Shown here piece by piece: positions 45,161 to 53,531 of a stretch of 64,000 nt of DNA. Position 1 is the stretch's first letter. Each line of letters opens with the position of its first letter. The position numbers and the translations under genes were made by a program. This DNA comes from JAFEDN01 sp963712715 (GTDB taxonomy: Bacteria; Pseudomonadota; Gammaproteobacteria; Coxiellales; Coxiellaceae): NCBI GenBank assembly GCA_963712715.1, contig CAVQJI010000017.1, forward strand, positions 18,577 to 82,576, given 5' to 3'. The notes under the pieces are model-generated. The model did no database searches. It had not been told where the DNA came from and saw only the letters and a program-made list of their open reading frames with translations.

Positions 45161-45314
45161 GCTGGGAATCCTTCAATGCTGATTTTTGGCATCAAAATAG
45201 GTGGGAAAATGAAAACAAGTTACCCCCCTGTTTTTAAAAAAATAAGTCAAAAGCATCCCTTCTGTTGAACACAGTTCAATAGAAGGGAAGTTATTATTCG
45301 AGGAGCATCCTGCT

Positions 45315-45446
45315 ATGAATGTAGAAGTGACGATAAATTTGAACATAAAATGGCCGTTCCATAGCCAATATCTTTTTATTTCTTACAATATGTCGCCGAA
45401 ATATGCAGAAATTATAGCTCAAAATGAGAAGTCAAGCCAATTTTAG
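45315..45446 (+). CDS. Possible 43-aa small protein
   Basis: ATG at 45315 with GAGGAG about 10 bp upstream (45299-45304). It reads MNVEVTINLNIKWPFHSQYL and on to a stop at 45446. No family. Plausible as the first gene of the rightward island operon, but size and lack of homology make it uncertain. The rest of the 45067-45503 gap contains only the palindrome. Confidence 0.3.
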   Translation: MNVEVTINLNIKWPFHSQYLFISYNMSPKYAEIIAQNEKSSQF

Positions 45447-45503
45447 GCTTAAAGAAAGAAATTTTTAACCCCAGCTTGATGAATTTAAATAAGGAGAGGA
45501 TGA

Positions 45504-46568
45504 ATGAATCGAATCAGAACCGTTAAACCGGAATTATTTCGGCATCTGGCGTTATTTGAAGCCGAGGAAAAATACCAGATGCCATTGCGCATCGCTTTTG
45601 TCGGGTTATTTACCTGCTGTGATCGCCGTGGCCGGTTTTTATGGCAGCCCCGCCGCTTAAAAGTCGATATCTTACCTTATGATAACGTTAACATGGATGA
45701 TGTCCTCAATGCGTTAATTGAAAGCGGTTTTATCCGGGCGTATGAAGTCAATGGGCTGGTTTACGGCTGTATTCCAAGTTGGGGAACTCATCAGTACTTC
45801 AATGGCAAAGAAGCGGACAGTAAATTACCGGATATTCAGGAAGGTCGTCTATTAAAAGGCACGATCACCCAATCCATGTTGACCGTCCATGCCCGCTTGT
45901 CCCACGAAACGCTGTTACCGATCAATCCAGAACTGGACATGCACATCACGGGTGAAGATCATGTGCCGCCTGAATTCACTGAAAATTCAGAATTACCGAC
46001 TCAGGAATCATTACCTGACGAATCGGTATCCCCTGATTTATCGGATTCTCCGTCGGTACGGTCATCAAAAACTACACGTGAATTACGCGAACCTGCACGG
46101 GTAAATCACACGTGCCTTACCCGTGAGGCACTTAATGGAAAGGAAAGGAAGGGAAAGGAAAGAGTTAAAACCGGAGTAATTAAAAATCCCATACATTGTC
46201 CAGTCGCCAAAGACGACGTGTTAAAAATTTTTACACACTGGCAGCAGACGATGCAGCACCCACAAGCCAGGCTGGATAGCAGCCGCGACAAGTGGATTCG
46301 CAGCGCCTTGCGGATGGGTTACAGCGTGGACGATTGCTGTCAGGCCATCACCGGTTGCAGTGCCACCCCGCACAATCAGGGCTGTAACGAGCGGGGGGAA
46401 CGTTACGACGGCCTGCATGTGATTTTCCGCTCCGCTGATCAAATCGACAGGTTCATGCAGAACGCCCTCTCACCACCTCGACCATCCGGCAAAGCGGAAC
46501 AGCGATTGCACCACAACACTCAGGCGGCGCAAGCCTGGTTGAATACTCAACCCCCGCGGGAGGCATAG
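45504..46568 (+). CDS. Phage-type replication initiation protein
   Basis: 354 residues; GGAGAGG precedes the ATG. The N-terminal 120 residues (MNRIRTVKPELFRHLALFEA, GLFTCCDRRGRFLWQPRRLK, IPSWGTHQYFNGKEADSKLP) match the winged-helix phage replication/O-like proteins. A Ser/Pro-rich linker follows, then a C-terminal domain (THWQQTMQHPQARLDSSRDK) like that of other phage replication organisers. Coupled to the next gene (4-bp gap). Confidence 0.65.
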   Translation: MNRIRTVKPELFRHLALFEAEEKYQMPLRIAFVGLFTCCDRRGRFLWQPRRLKVDILPYDNVNMDDVLNALIESGFIRAYEVNGLVYGCIPSWGTHQYFNGKEADSKLPDIQEGRLLKGTITQSMLTVHARLSHETLLPINPELDMHITGEDHVPPEFTENSELPTQESLPDESVSPDLSDSPSVRSSKTTRELREPARVNHTCLTREALNGKERKGKERVKTGVIKNPIHCPVAKDDVLKIFTHWQQTMQHPQARLDSSRDKWIRSALRMGYSVDDCCQAITGCSATPHNQGCNERGERYDGLHVIFRSADQIDRFMQNALSPPRPSGKAEQRLHHNTQAAQAWLNTQPPREA

Positions 46569-46571
46569 TCC

Positions 46572-47282
46572 ATGGAAGATACCGACAAGAAAAGGTTTGC
46601 CGAATTGATGGCGGGACTAGCACAGACCTTCATCACGGACATTTCAGCGCAAGACCTGGAAAACTACTGGCGACTGCTGAAAGGTTATCCCCTGAGCCAA
46701 ATTGAACAGGCCATCATCGGCTATTGCGCTAGCCCGGAAGGACACCGGTTCATGCCAAAACCGGGGGAAATCATTGCCGCCTTCCACGGCAAGGAAAGCG
46801 AACAATCCCTGCTGGCGTGGGTGAAAGTCACCAAAGGCATGCGCCAGGTAGGAGCATCCAAAACGGTGGTTTTTGATGACCCCATCATCCATGCGGTGAT
46901 TGCCGATCTGGGCGGCTGGATGCGCCTGTGTCGTCTGACCGAGCGGGAACTGAATTTTCAACAGCGAGAATTTGAACGCCTGTATGCCTGTTATCGGCAC
47001 CGTCCGTTGAAAAAATATCCGCGTCAACTCACCGGTATTCCGGATACCGCCAATGCCGCCGCCGGTTATGAGTGGTCGCAAAAGCCGGTATTGTTAGGCA
47101 ACCCGACTCAGGCGGCATTAGTTTATAAAAACGGGACGAATAATCTATTACCCTCCCAGGCATTCTCCATTCAGCAGATTTTGCAGCTCAGTGAAGGGAA
47201 ACTGCTGTGTAAAGACGATGGTTTAGAGGCGAGTCCACCCGTTAAAGAAAAAAGCTTAGTGGGAGATCATCATGACGATTAA
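46572..47282 (+). CDS. Phage replication accessory protein (DUF6475/P-like)
   Basis: 236 residues: LAQTFITDISAQDLENYWRL, LSQIEQAIIGYCASPEGHRF and MPKPGEIIAAFHGKESEQSL are typical of phage helicase-loader-like replication proteins found after O-like genes. It ends overlapping the regulator gene at 47272 by 11 bp. Confidence 0.6.
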   Translation: MEDTDKKRFAELMAGLAQTFITDISAQDLENYWRLLKGYPLSQIEQAIIGYCASPEGHRFMPKPGEIIAAFHGKESEQSLLAWVKVTKGMRQVGASKTVVFDDPIIHAVIADLGGWMRLCRLTERELNFQQREFERLYACYRHRPLKKYPRQLTGIPDTANAAAGYEWSQKPVLLGNPTQAALVYKNGTNNLLPSQAFSIQQILQLSEGKLLCKDDGLEASPPVKEKSLVGDHHDD

Positions 47283-47883
47283 AGTAGCTTTGATTGATGA
47301 AAGCGCTATATTCCGCATAGGATTAAAAAACTGTTTGGCTGATTCGGGAATTGAGGTGATTGGTGAAGCCGCTGATGGGGTATCCGGCCAGCGTCTGATC
47401 CGGCAAAAGCAGCCGGATATGGTGCTGTTAAGCGCCGATCTACCGGATGGAGCGACGTTGACAATCTGTGATTTTGCGGCGGCGTATTTTCCACAAATGC
47501 CGATGGTGTGTTTGCTTTCCCCCAATGATTTTAATTTACTGAATCGCCTAATGCGCACTGCCGTAAAAGGGTTTTTAACGAAAAATTCCGTCTATTCACT
47601 TCGGGAAGCCATTGAAACTATCCGTAGTGGTAAAACCTACTTGCAACCTGATATGGGTTTAGAATGGCTACATTTGCATGAAAAACGGACTGCGCCAGCC
47701 GTTCATGCTTTGACGGATCGCGAGTACCGCGTATTACTCTTGTGGGCGCGAGGAAAGACTGGCGAAGACATTGCGGCGATTACCCACTTAAGTATCCGCA
47801 CCGTATCCAATCTCAAATCCAGCGGGTTTAAAAAATTGGGCATCGATACCGTAGAACAATTGCGAGAGTTAATTTTAAAATGA
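47272..47883 (+). CDS. LuxR-type response regulator with a pseudo-receiver
   Basis: 203 residues. Receiver fold at 1-115 (VALIDESAIFRIGLKNCLAD), but the phosphoacceptor position reads MVLLSADLP where LLDxxMP is expected (Asp to Ser), so phosphorylation is unlikely. The C-terminal GerE/LuxR HTH (LTDREYRVLLLWARGKTGED, LSIRTVSNLKSSGFKKLG) is intact. Being coupled to replication genes, it probably controls island genes in a phosphorylation-independent way. Confidence 0.75.
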   Translation: MTIKVALIDESAIFRIGLKNCLADSGIEVIGEAADGVSGQRLIRQKQPDMVLLSADLPDGATLTICDFAAAYFPQMPMVCLLSPNDFNLLNRLMRTAVKGFLTKNSVYSLREAIETIRSGKTYLQPDMGLEWLHLHEKRTAPAVHALTDREYRVLLLWARGKTGEDIAAITHLSIRTVSNLKSSGFKKLGIDTVEQLRELILK

Positions 47884-47961
47884 TCATTTTTCCCAATAAG
47901 CAATTGCTTATAAGTAGAGAGCTTTGCATAGTGATGAATGAAACTCAAGCATTGACTTGAC

Positions 47962-47987
47962 GGTATTATACCTTGTGGTATTATACC
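47962..47987. promoter_or_regulatory. Tandem palindromic operators GGTATTATACC x2
   Basis: Two identical 11-bp palindromes (47962-47972 and 47977-47987) separated by four bases, followed by ATAAGGTAC. They overlap the expected promoter of the AAA ATPase gene (start 48016). The arrangement suggests repression by a dimeric HTH protein. Confidence 0.6.
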
Positions 47988-48015
47988 ATAAGGTACATTA
48001 TTTGGAGAGCGTGTT

Positions 48016-49167
48016 ATGCAAGATTTTTTCCCATTAGGACTGGCAAAAGGGGATGCATTTTGTAATCGGTTTATCGAAAGGAAACAATTGCAAAACAATA
48101 TGAAAAAATGTAGACATACTTTGATTAGTTCGCCCCGGCGTTACGGAAAAACCAGTCTCGTCTCTAAAGTGTTGGATGATTCCCGGGTTCCTTATGAAAA
48201 AATTGATTTGTCACTGGTGGTGACTGAGGAATCTGTCCGAGATTACATTTTGTTTGCCATACAACGGTTGCTGACTCAATTACAGCCATCCTATAAAAAG
48301 GCTTACGAAATAGCCAAACAATTACTGAGCAGCTTCAAGCCAAAATTGATTCTGGATGAAGAAACAGGCCCCAGAATTGAGTTGACTTACCAAAGAAGAG
48401 AGAACCCATTAACGAATATCAGAGAGTCGCTGTTATCGTTAGATTTGATGGCTCAAAAAACTAAAAAGCGAGTGGTGATTTTTATCGATGAATTTCAGCA
48501 AATTGCTACCTTACCCCAACATCAGACGATAGAGGCATCCATGAGAAGTGTTGCGCAAGAACTGGAAATGGTGACATTGATTTTTTCAGGGAGTAACCGA
48601 AAATTATTACTCATGATGTTTGATGATCGGAAAAGACCCTTCTTTCAACTGTGTGAAAAAATATTTTTGGAACGTATTTCAAAAAATGATTATGTTAAAC
48701 ATTTACAAAAATTAGCTCAAAAACATTGGCAAAATTTTTTATCCGAGAATGCTTTGGGATTGATTTTTGAATTGTCGCAAAATCATCCTTATTACCTAAA
48801 CCTTCTATGCAGCAAACTATGGAATATCTCCAAATTGCCAGACAGTCGCATGGTTAAGCTATGTTGGCAACACTGTCTTCAAGAAGAAACCCATCTTTTA
48901 TCACAGGCATTGATTTCACTCAGCGTTACTCAAAGGGCTTTTTTGCTATTAATATTGGAAGAAAAAATTGATCAACCTGGCAGTAAAAAAGTAGCTAGTA
49001 GTCTGAATGTTACCCCTAGAGCGGTTATTAAAGCAGTCAACTCTTTAACTGACAATGATTACATTTTTAAAGATGTTGACGGTTATTATCAGTTGATCAA
49101 CCCTTTATTAAAGGATTATATGGAAAAACAGAAGAGATTTATTTCTTCAACTTCAAGTAGTCCATAA
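48016..49167 (+). CDS. AAA/STAND-type ATPase (archaeal-ATPase-like)
   Basis: 383 residues. Walker A-like SSPRRYGKTSLVSKV (about 37-51), Walker B VVIFIDEFQQI, sensor LIFSGSNRKLLLMMF, then a winged-helix C-terminus (SVTQRAFLLLILEEKI, VASSLNVTPRAVIKAVNSL). This class (ATPase_2 family) is common in accessory regions and is often autoregulated; no function is known for most. Intact, unlike the related gene at 55573-57030. Tandem operators precede it. Confidence 0.7.
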   Translation: MQDFFPLGLAKGDAFCNRFIERKQLQNNMKKCRHTLISSPRRYGKTSLVSKVLDDSRVPYEKIDLSLVVTEESVRDYILFAIQRLLTQLQPSYKKAYEIAKQLLSSFKPKLILDEETGPRIELTYQRRENPLTNIRESLLSLDLMAQKTKKRVVIFIDEFQQIATLPQHQTIEASMRSVAQELEMVTLIFSGSNRKLLLMMFDDRKRPFFQLCEKIFLERISKNDYVKHLQKLAQKHWQNFLSENALGLIFELSQNHPYYLNLLCSKLWNISKLPDSRMVKLCWQHCLQEETHLLSQALISLSVTQRAFLLLILEEKIDQPGSKKVASSLNVTPRAVIKAVNSLTDNDYIFKDVDGYYQLINPLLKDYMEKQKRFISSTSSSP

Positions 49168-49189
49168 CAACAAATGACGATCCGAGGCT

Positions 49190-49245
49190 GAACGGACGCT
49201 CTACTGATTACGAATTAGCTGCTCTACCATCTGAGCTATACCGGC
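49190..49245 (-). pseudogene. tRNA-Thr (CGT) remnant
   Basis: The minus strand begins GCCGGTATAGCTCAGATGGT and includes the anticodon loop TTCGTAA between near-complementary CTAA/TCAG stems. After the anticodon arm the sequence diverges, and no TACCGGC acceptor 3' half follows. It is a 5' fragment only, lying just after the AAA ATPase, and may mark an old integration or recombination boundary. Confidence 0.6.
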
Positions 49246-49526
49246 TTCATTTAGATAAATTTTTTATCTAAAAATCCCGGCGTTATTTCCGGATGCAGTT
49301 AAGTTATCCTATCATGGCAAAAACCTCAACTGTTTAACCACAAATTAGCTATAAAACTGCTTTTCAAGTACCGGCCAAGTAGTTTCATAGCAAATCCTCC
49401 TAAAGGGGAAAAAATAATCGAAGACCAATAAAACAAAAAGATCAGATCAGCGAAATGACATGTCATATTAAAAATTTAGTTTAAATATTAATCAAATAAA
49501 GCCATCATGAGTTTGCGAAAATTATT

Positions 49527-49555
49527 TGACAATAGCGAATATTTTCAGTATAGTT
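49527..49555 (+). promoter_or_regulatory. Strong sigma-70-type promoter of the retron RNA
   Basis: TTGACA (49527-49532), 17-bp spacer, TATAGT (49550-49555). Transcription would start near 49562, at the front of the structured region. It is the clearest consensus promoter in this part of the window. Confidence 0.65.
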
Positions 49556-49561
49556 TCCAGC

Positions 49562-49875
49562 GTGAGAAATATAAGGGAGAAACCTCTCAGTAAAATCAAG
49601 CACAATATTTTTGGTATTTGCTTGGCGAGAGTCATATAGTTTTATGACTTTTATTGTTTAGCTCACAACTGACCCATAAATGACGTATGCTCCTGGCATT
49701 ATAATGTTTCGCACTTGGTTCGTGCTGCGGTTGAAGCCCAAGGCATGATATCCATGGAGTGCGACGTGTGAGGTGACATATAGCATTAATGACATTCAAT
49801 AAATGAAATTAGAAATTAAATTAATGGGTAATGTGAGTTAATTAAAATCTCCGAGAGGAGATTATATTTAATTAT
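49562..49875 (+). ncRNA. Candidate retron msr-msd RNA
   Basis: A non-coding, strongly structured stretch between the promoter and the retron genes. Visible stems: AAGCA..TGCTT (about 49597-49624), AGTCATA..TATGACT (49630-49649), a long imperfect hairpin (ACGTATGCTCC at 49683 against GGAGTGCGACGT near 49757) suitable as the msd, and AATCTCC-GAGA-GGAGATT near 49846-49863. Position upstream of a retron-type reverse transcriptase fits. The a1/a2 pairing and the branching G were not resolved by eye; AAATATAA (49567) against TTATATTT (about 49863) is one weak candidate. Confidence 0.55.
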
Positions 49876-49968
49876 TAAGGGTAAACATGTTGTCCGCCCT
49901 CCCAATCTTCTTAGTGTGAGAGGAGCAATATCACAATGGTGTGGTGTTGTTAACTAAGAGGAAATAAT

Positions 49969-50115
49969 ATGAAAATAAAAATTGTTTTTCATCGGCGACG
50001 TGCATTGAGAGAAAGATTAAAGAATCCTGTATTTTGGAAAATATTGGTGAGTATTGCAAAATTTATTTATTTTTTAGCTAAAAGTATTTATGAAATCCGT
50101 AAACTCTTTCAATGA
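49969..50115 (+). CDS. 48-aa basic membrane peptide in the retron locus
   Basis: ATG at 49969 with AAGAGGA 6-12 bp upstream. The N-terminus is very basic (MKIKIVFHRRRALRERLKN), followed by an amphipathic/hydrophobic helix (FWKILVSIAKFIYFLAKSIY) and a basic end (EIRKLFQ). It looks like a small toxin-like membrane peptide. It lies between the candidate msr-msd and the HTH and RT genes, same strand, so it is probably the effector or part of it. Confidence 0.55.
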   Translation: MKIKIVFHRRRALRERLKNPVFWKILVSIAKFIYFLAKSIYEIRKLFQ

Positions 50116-50145
50116 CCCTTAAAAATATATAGGTAGAAGCGACAA

Positions 50146-50466
50146 ATGAAAATGATAGGCGAAGCTTTGCGTTTGATTAGAGTATTTCATGATTTCAATC
50201 AAACAGAAATGGCTTTAAAATTGGGAATCTCCAACTCTTACTTATCTGAAATTGAAACTGGTAAAAAATCCGTAACCATTGAGCTACTAAAAAAATATTG
50301 CTCTATTTTAAATGTGCCGATTTCATCGCTACTATTTTTTTCAGAATCTCTCGAATCTAACCAGTTTCCAGAGAAGACCAAGGTTTTTCTTTCAGAAAAA
50401 ATACTACAGATAATGAAATGGATATCTGCTAAAGGATTAGCTCATAGTGAAGAGAACACCAAATAA
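50146..50466 (+). CDS. XRE-family HTH protein of the retron
   Basis: 106 residues with a classical HTH at about 5-65 (IRVFHDFNQTEMALKLGISN, SYLSEIETGKKSVTIELLKK). The C-terminal 35 residues are helical. Its end overlaps the RT gene by 20 bp. HTH proteins accompany RTs in some retron types (I recall type VI, not verified here). It may bind the retron DNA or repress the operon. Confidence 0.75.
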   Translation: MKMIGEALRLIRVFHDFNQTEMALKLGISNSYLSEIETGKKSVTIELLKKYCSILNVPISSLLFFSESLESNQFPEKTKVFLSEKILQIMKWISAKGLAHSEENTK

Positions 50467-51378
50467 TCGACCTCATCCATTAAACCAATCCTGTTTATAT
50501 AAACTAAAGAGTAAGAAAAAACTGGCATATCTTCTTTGCTGTTCCCTTAATGAACTCAATAAACTAAAAAATTCCTCTAACTACAATGTGTTTTATAAGG
50601 AAAGAAAAAATAAGCGTAGATTGGTTGAACATCCCTTGCCTAGTTTAAGTAGAATACAGAAAAAAATCTTTTGTCTTTTATCCAAAATAGAATTGCCCGT
50701 GTATTTACATTCCAGCGTTAAAAAGCGATCTCATATTACCAATGCTTCGGAACATTTAAAAAAGGGTAAAACCTTCAAATTAGACATTGCGAAATTTTTC
50801 CCATCGACAACTCAAGAACAAGTGTTTCAATTTTTCAATCAAAAAATGCATTGCAGTCCGCACGTCTCCGATATTTTAGCAAAAATTTGCACTTGTAACG
50901 GTCATATTCCAACGGGTGGTTCGCACAGCCAAATTCTTGCTTTTTTTACCCATAAAGAAATGTTTGATGAAATTTATCGTATTTCCAGAGAAAATGATCT
51001 GATAATGACGTGCTATTGTGACGATGTGACTATCACGGGAGAAAATTTAACTTTGGAAATTAAAAATTTAATACGAAAAATAATTAAAAAATCTGGTTTA
51101 AAAATAAAAAAAACAAAAGAAAGAGGTTATGGTGTGAATGATTCAAAAAAAATTACCGGAGTTATTATTAAAAAAGAAGAAAAAGAATTCCTAATAACAT
51201 ACATAAAAAAATTCATGAACAATTTCACCAACTAGGAAAAAATTCTGCTGATCAGGCTACTCAAAAAAAAGATTTGGATCGACTTCGCGGTTTAGCTCAT
51301 TATGCTAATCAAATACGGCCTACAAATTGGTTGGCAAGAATTAAAAAGAAAGAAAAAGAGTTATCAAGATTAAAATAA
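50447..51378 (+). pseudogene. Retron-type reverse transcriptase (C-terminal frameshift)
   Basis: The main frame (262 aa, to 51235) carries RT motifs in order: a basic fingers region (RKNKRRLVEHPLPSLSRIQK), the retron NAxxH motif (NASEHL), motif A LDIAKFFPST, HIPTGGSHSQILAFF, catalytic CYCDDVTITG and the VTG-type SKKITGVII. NAxxH and VTG are retron-specific features (established). It stops early, but one more A in the A7 run at 51205-51211 restores KKIHEQFHQLGKNSADQ..DLDRLRGLAHYANQI to a stop at 51378, which is the usual retron RT thumb. Intact length would be about 310 aa. Makes msDNA from the upstream RNA. Confidence 0.85.
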
Positions 51379-51446
51379 TGATATAACCTCATATCACGAT
51401 TTATCGCTATCATTTATTTTTATAATTTACACATGCAATCTAAATA

Positions 51447-51467
51447 AATATCATTTAGAATGATATT
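51447..51467. promoter_or_regulatory. 21-bp operator-like palindrome, promoter of the 51622 gene
   Basis: AATATCATT-TAG-AATGATATT, perfect 9-bp arms. It sits in a roughly 110-bp AT-rich region (about 51431-51540) that aligns almost base for base with 54431-54540, upstream of the aminopeptidase-like gene. Confidence 0.6.
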
Positions 51468-51621
51468 GAATATTTAAATTGATCATTATTATTTATAAAT
51501 AGTACTGGTTATAATACTCATATATGAAAACTATAACTCACCGATCTCAATAATTTAGACTAGATTTAAGTCTAGATAAATTTCTTAAGATTATAAGTTA
51601 AAACTTGAAATGAGGTATAAA

Positions 51622-52227
51622 ATGAAAATATTTGATAGAAACAATGAGCAACGTAAACCTTTACTGAGTGATGAAAAAATTCAAATTGTTGAACACAAGG
51701 GAATGGGATCAGAAAAATGGCATACTCTGTTAAGAGCTGTAGGCTCACATTTAGCTGGACAAGGTGGACGACCTGGTTTTTTAAGTAAAGCAGAAAGTTT
51801 TACTGTGAAAACTTTAACTAAAGAGACTTTAGGCGAAGTGCCTCTTCTTGGATGGCGCGGCCTACACCAAGACAGCAAACAAAATTGCTATACTACAACC
51901 TATTTAATCAAACCATGGGCGCTGACACTTGATCCCTGTGATGCTGCTAAAAGTCAGGAGGACACTGCTGCCATTTGGTGTGGGTGTTGGTTCCCATGCT
52001 GGATCACTCTTTGCCCACTTACTTTAACAGCTAGCTTGTTGGGTTGTTCTGGTGGTCTTGGTAGGGATATCTATAATTTCTCAAAAGGTGGTTTAAGGCA
52101 ACCACTCACTGCTAACAAAGGCATTCTATTAGGGTTGATACCCAAAAAGACTAATCAAGGCCCGAAAAGACAAATTATGAAGGAAGAAGACTCTCATATT
52201 CCTAAAATGTATTCAATTACAGAGTAA
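51622..52227 (+). CDS. Unknown Cys-rich membrane-segment protein
   Basis: 201 residues from MKIFDRNNEQRKPLLSDEKI. ATG 51622 is preferred over 51610 because GAGG at 51612 then serves as ribosome-binding site. The N-terminal 100 residues are soluble. The middle has a Cys-rich hydrophobic stretch (CGCWFPCWITLCPLTLTASL, about 118-137) that could cross or dip into a membrane, followed by a basic tail. No family. Its promoter is a near-copy of the one upstream of 54557, implying shared regulation. Confidence 0.5.
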   Translation: MKIFDRNNEQRKPLLSDEKIQIVEHKGMGSEKWHTLLRAVGSHLAGQGGRPGFLSKAESFTVKTLTKETLGEVPLLGWRGLHQDSKQNCYTTTYLIKPWALTLDPCDAAKSQEDTAAIWCGCWFPCWITLCPLTLTASLLGCSGGLGRDIYNFSKGGLRQPLTANKGILLGLIPKKTNQGPKRQIMKEEDSHIPKMYSITE

Positions 52228-52326
52228 CATTAACTGTAGCATGGAGAAGGTCAGTCGTACAGACCTCAAACATAGCCAAGTTGCTGATTTATTGCCTAAA
52301 GATTAAATAACTGCCAAAATGACATT

Positions 52327-53320
52327 ATGAGCGATACTGATTATTCTGCTTTTGCATTAGAAGCCTGCAAGATCACCCTATTTTGCATAGTGGTGACCGG
52401 AATATTTAAACTGCTGGGCGCTTCCAATAATACTTTATTAATCGTCTTTAACATGGCGGTGATGTCTTCAGCGGCTACCTTCTCCGTTGAGAAAAAGCAT
52501 CTGCGACATGTTGTTCTAGGAAGCAGCGTTATCGTGCTCTCGATCGTCATCGGCGGCATACTCGGATATTACTTCTCTTTGCCGGCAAAATTATTGACCA
52601 TTCTCTACGCCGGACTTGCTTTTTATCTTCCCAAGGTTAAATATAAAACCAATATTTTCGTGACCAGCTCAATCATGTTTTTAATCTTTACCGCACTGCC
52701 CTTCACTTGGCAGGAGGGCATTCATTATGCCATAGATGGCCTCCTTGTTGCTGTCATTTTTATTATTTTCTATTTTTTATTCGAACGAACTCGAAAAACT
52801 GAAATTTTAGCATTGTTGAGTGAACAACAAACCCATCGCTACCATATTACGGCTATGATTGCCGTCGTATCGTTAATATTGGCTGAAATAATCAGCTATT
52901 TTTTTAGCTGTGCATTTTCAATTTTCACATTTATATTGGATTGGTTTGACCGCCCTGGTGGTCATTCAAGGCTCGCAAAGAAAAACAATTCAAACGTCAT
53001 TCAAGCGAATATTAGTCAACACCGCAGGCGCTTTAATTACAGTGGGATTATTTGGCTATCTCATCCCACCGGTATTTTGGATAAATTTAGCCGTTTTGAT
53101 CTTATTTTTGTTTCTGATTTTTTTTCTTGGCTTTTCCTACACCGGTAGAACATTATTCATCGAATTATTTGTTTTAGGTTTCACTCATTTATTGGGAAAT
53201 TATCATAACGTACTGGCCTATGACCGGGTGATTTTGACTTTAATGGGTGGCTTTATTGTCATTGTTTCCACGTCGATGATTTATTTTATAGATTATCAAT
53301 GCTTTCGTAAAAATCAGTAG
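52327..53320 (+). pseudogene. FUSC-like (fusaric-acid-resistance) membrane protein, frameshifted
   Basis: Two overlapping frames (52327-53148, then the frame ending 53320) join near 52920-52930 if one T is removed. They give a protein of about 330 aa with an N-terminal block of hydrophobic helices (IVVTGIFKLLGASNNTLLIV, RHVVLGSSVIVLSIVIGGIL) and a C-terminal block (SHLYWIGLTALVVIQGSQRK), whose tail (VIQGSQRKTIQTSFKRILV) matches the FUSC loop. Aromatic-acid efflux is the usual role. Probably non-functional as sequenced. Confidence 0.6.
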
Positions 53321-53531
53321 CACAACGGGATTCATAAAGTCGCTTACCTAAATCAGTATCGGCAAAACTTGTTTGGAAATAAGCCAATACAAGAATAAGT
53401 ATACCCGCACTTTTTTTCATAAGGGTAGTGTAGCACTCTTTCTGCAGATATAAAATTCAACAGGCTTAGTCGAAGTGGATTCTACAATACCAGCCTTTGC
53501 ATTTATTGACTCGGAATGCTCCAATACATCC

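Noticed and set aside
49562..49875. Riboswitch or leader-peptide interpretation of the structured region
   Set aside because: No match to a riboswitch consensus that I recognise, and the nearby retron RT explains a structured RNA better.
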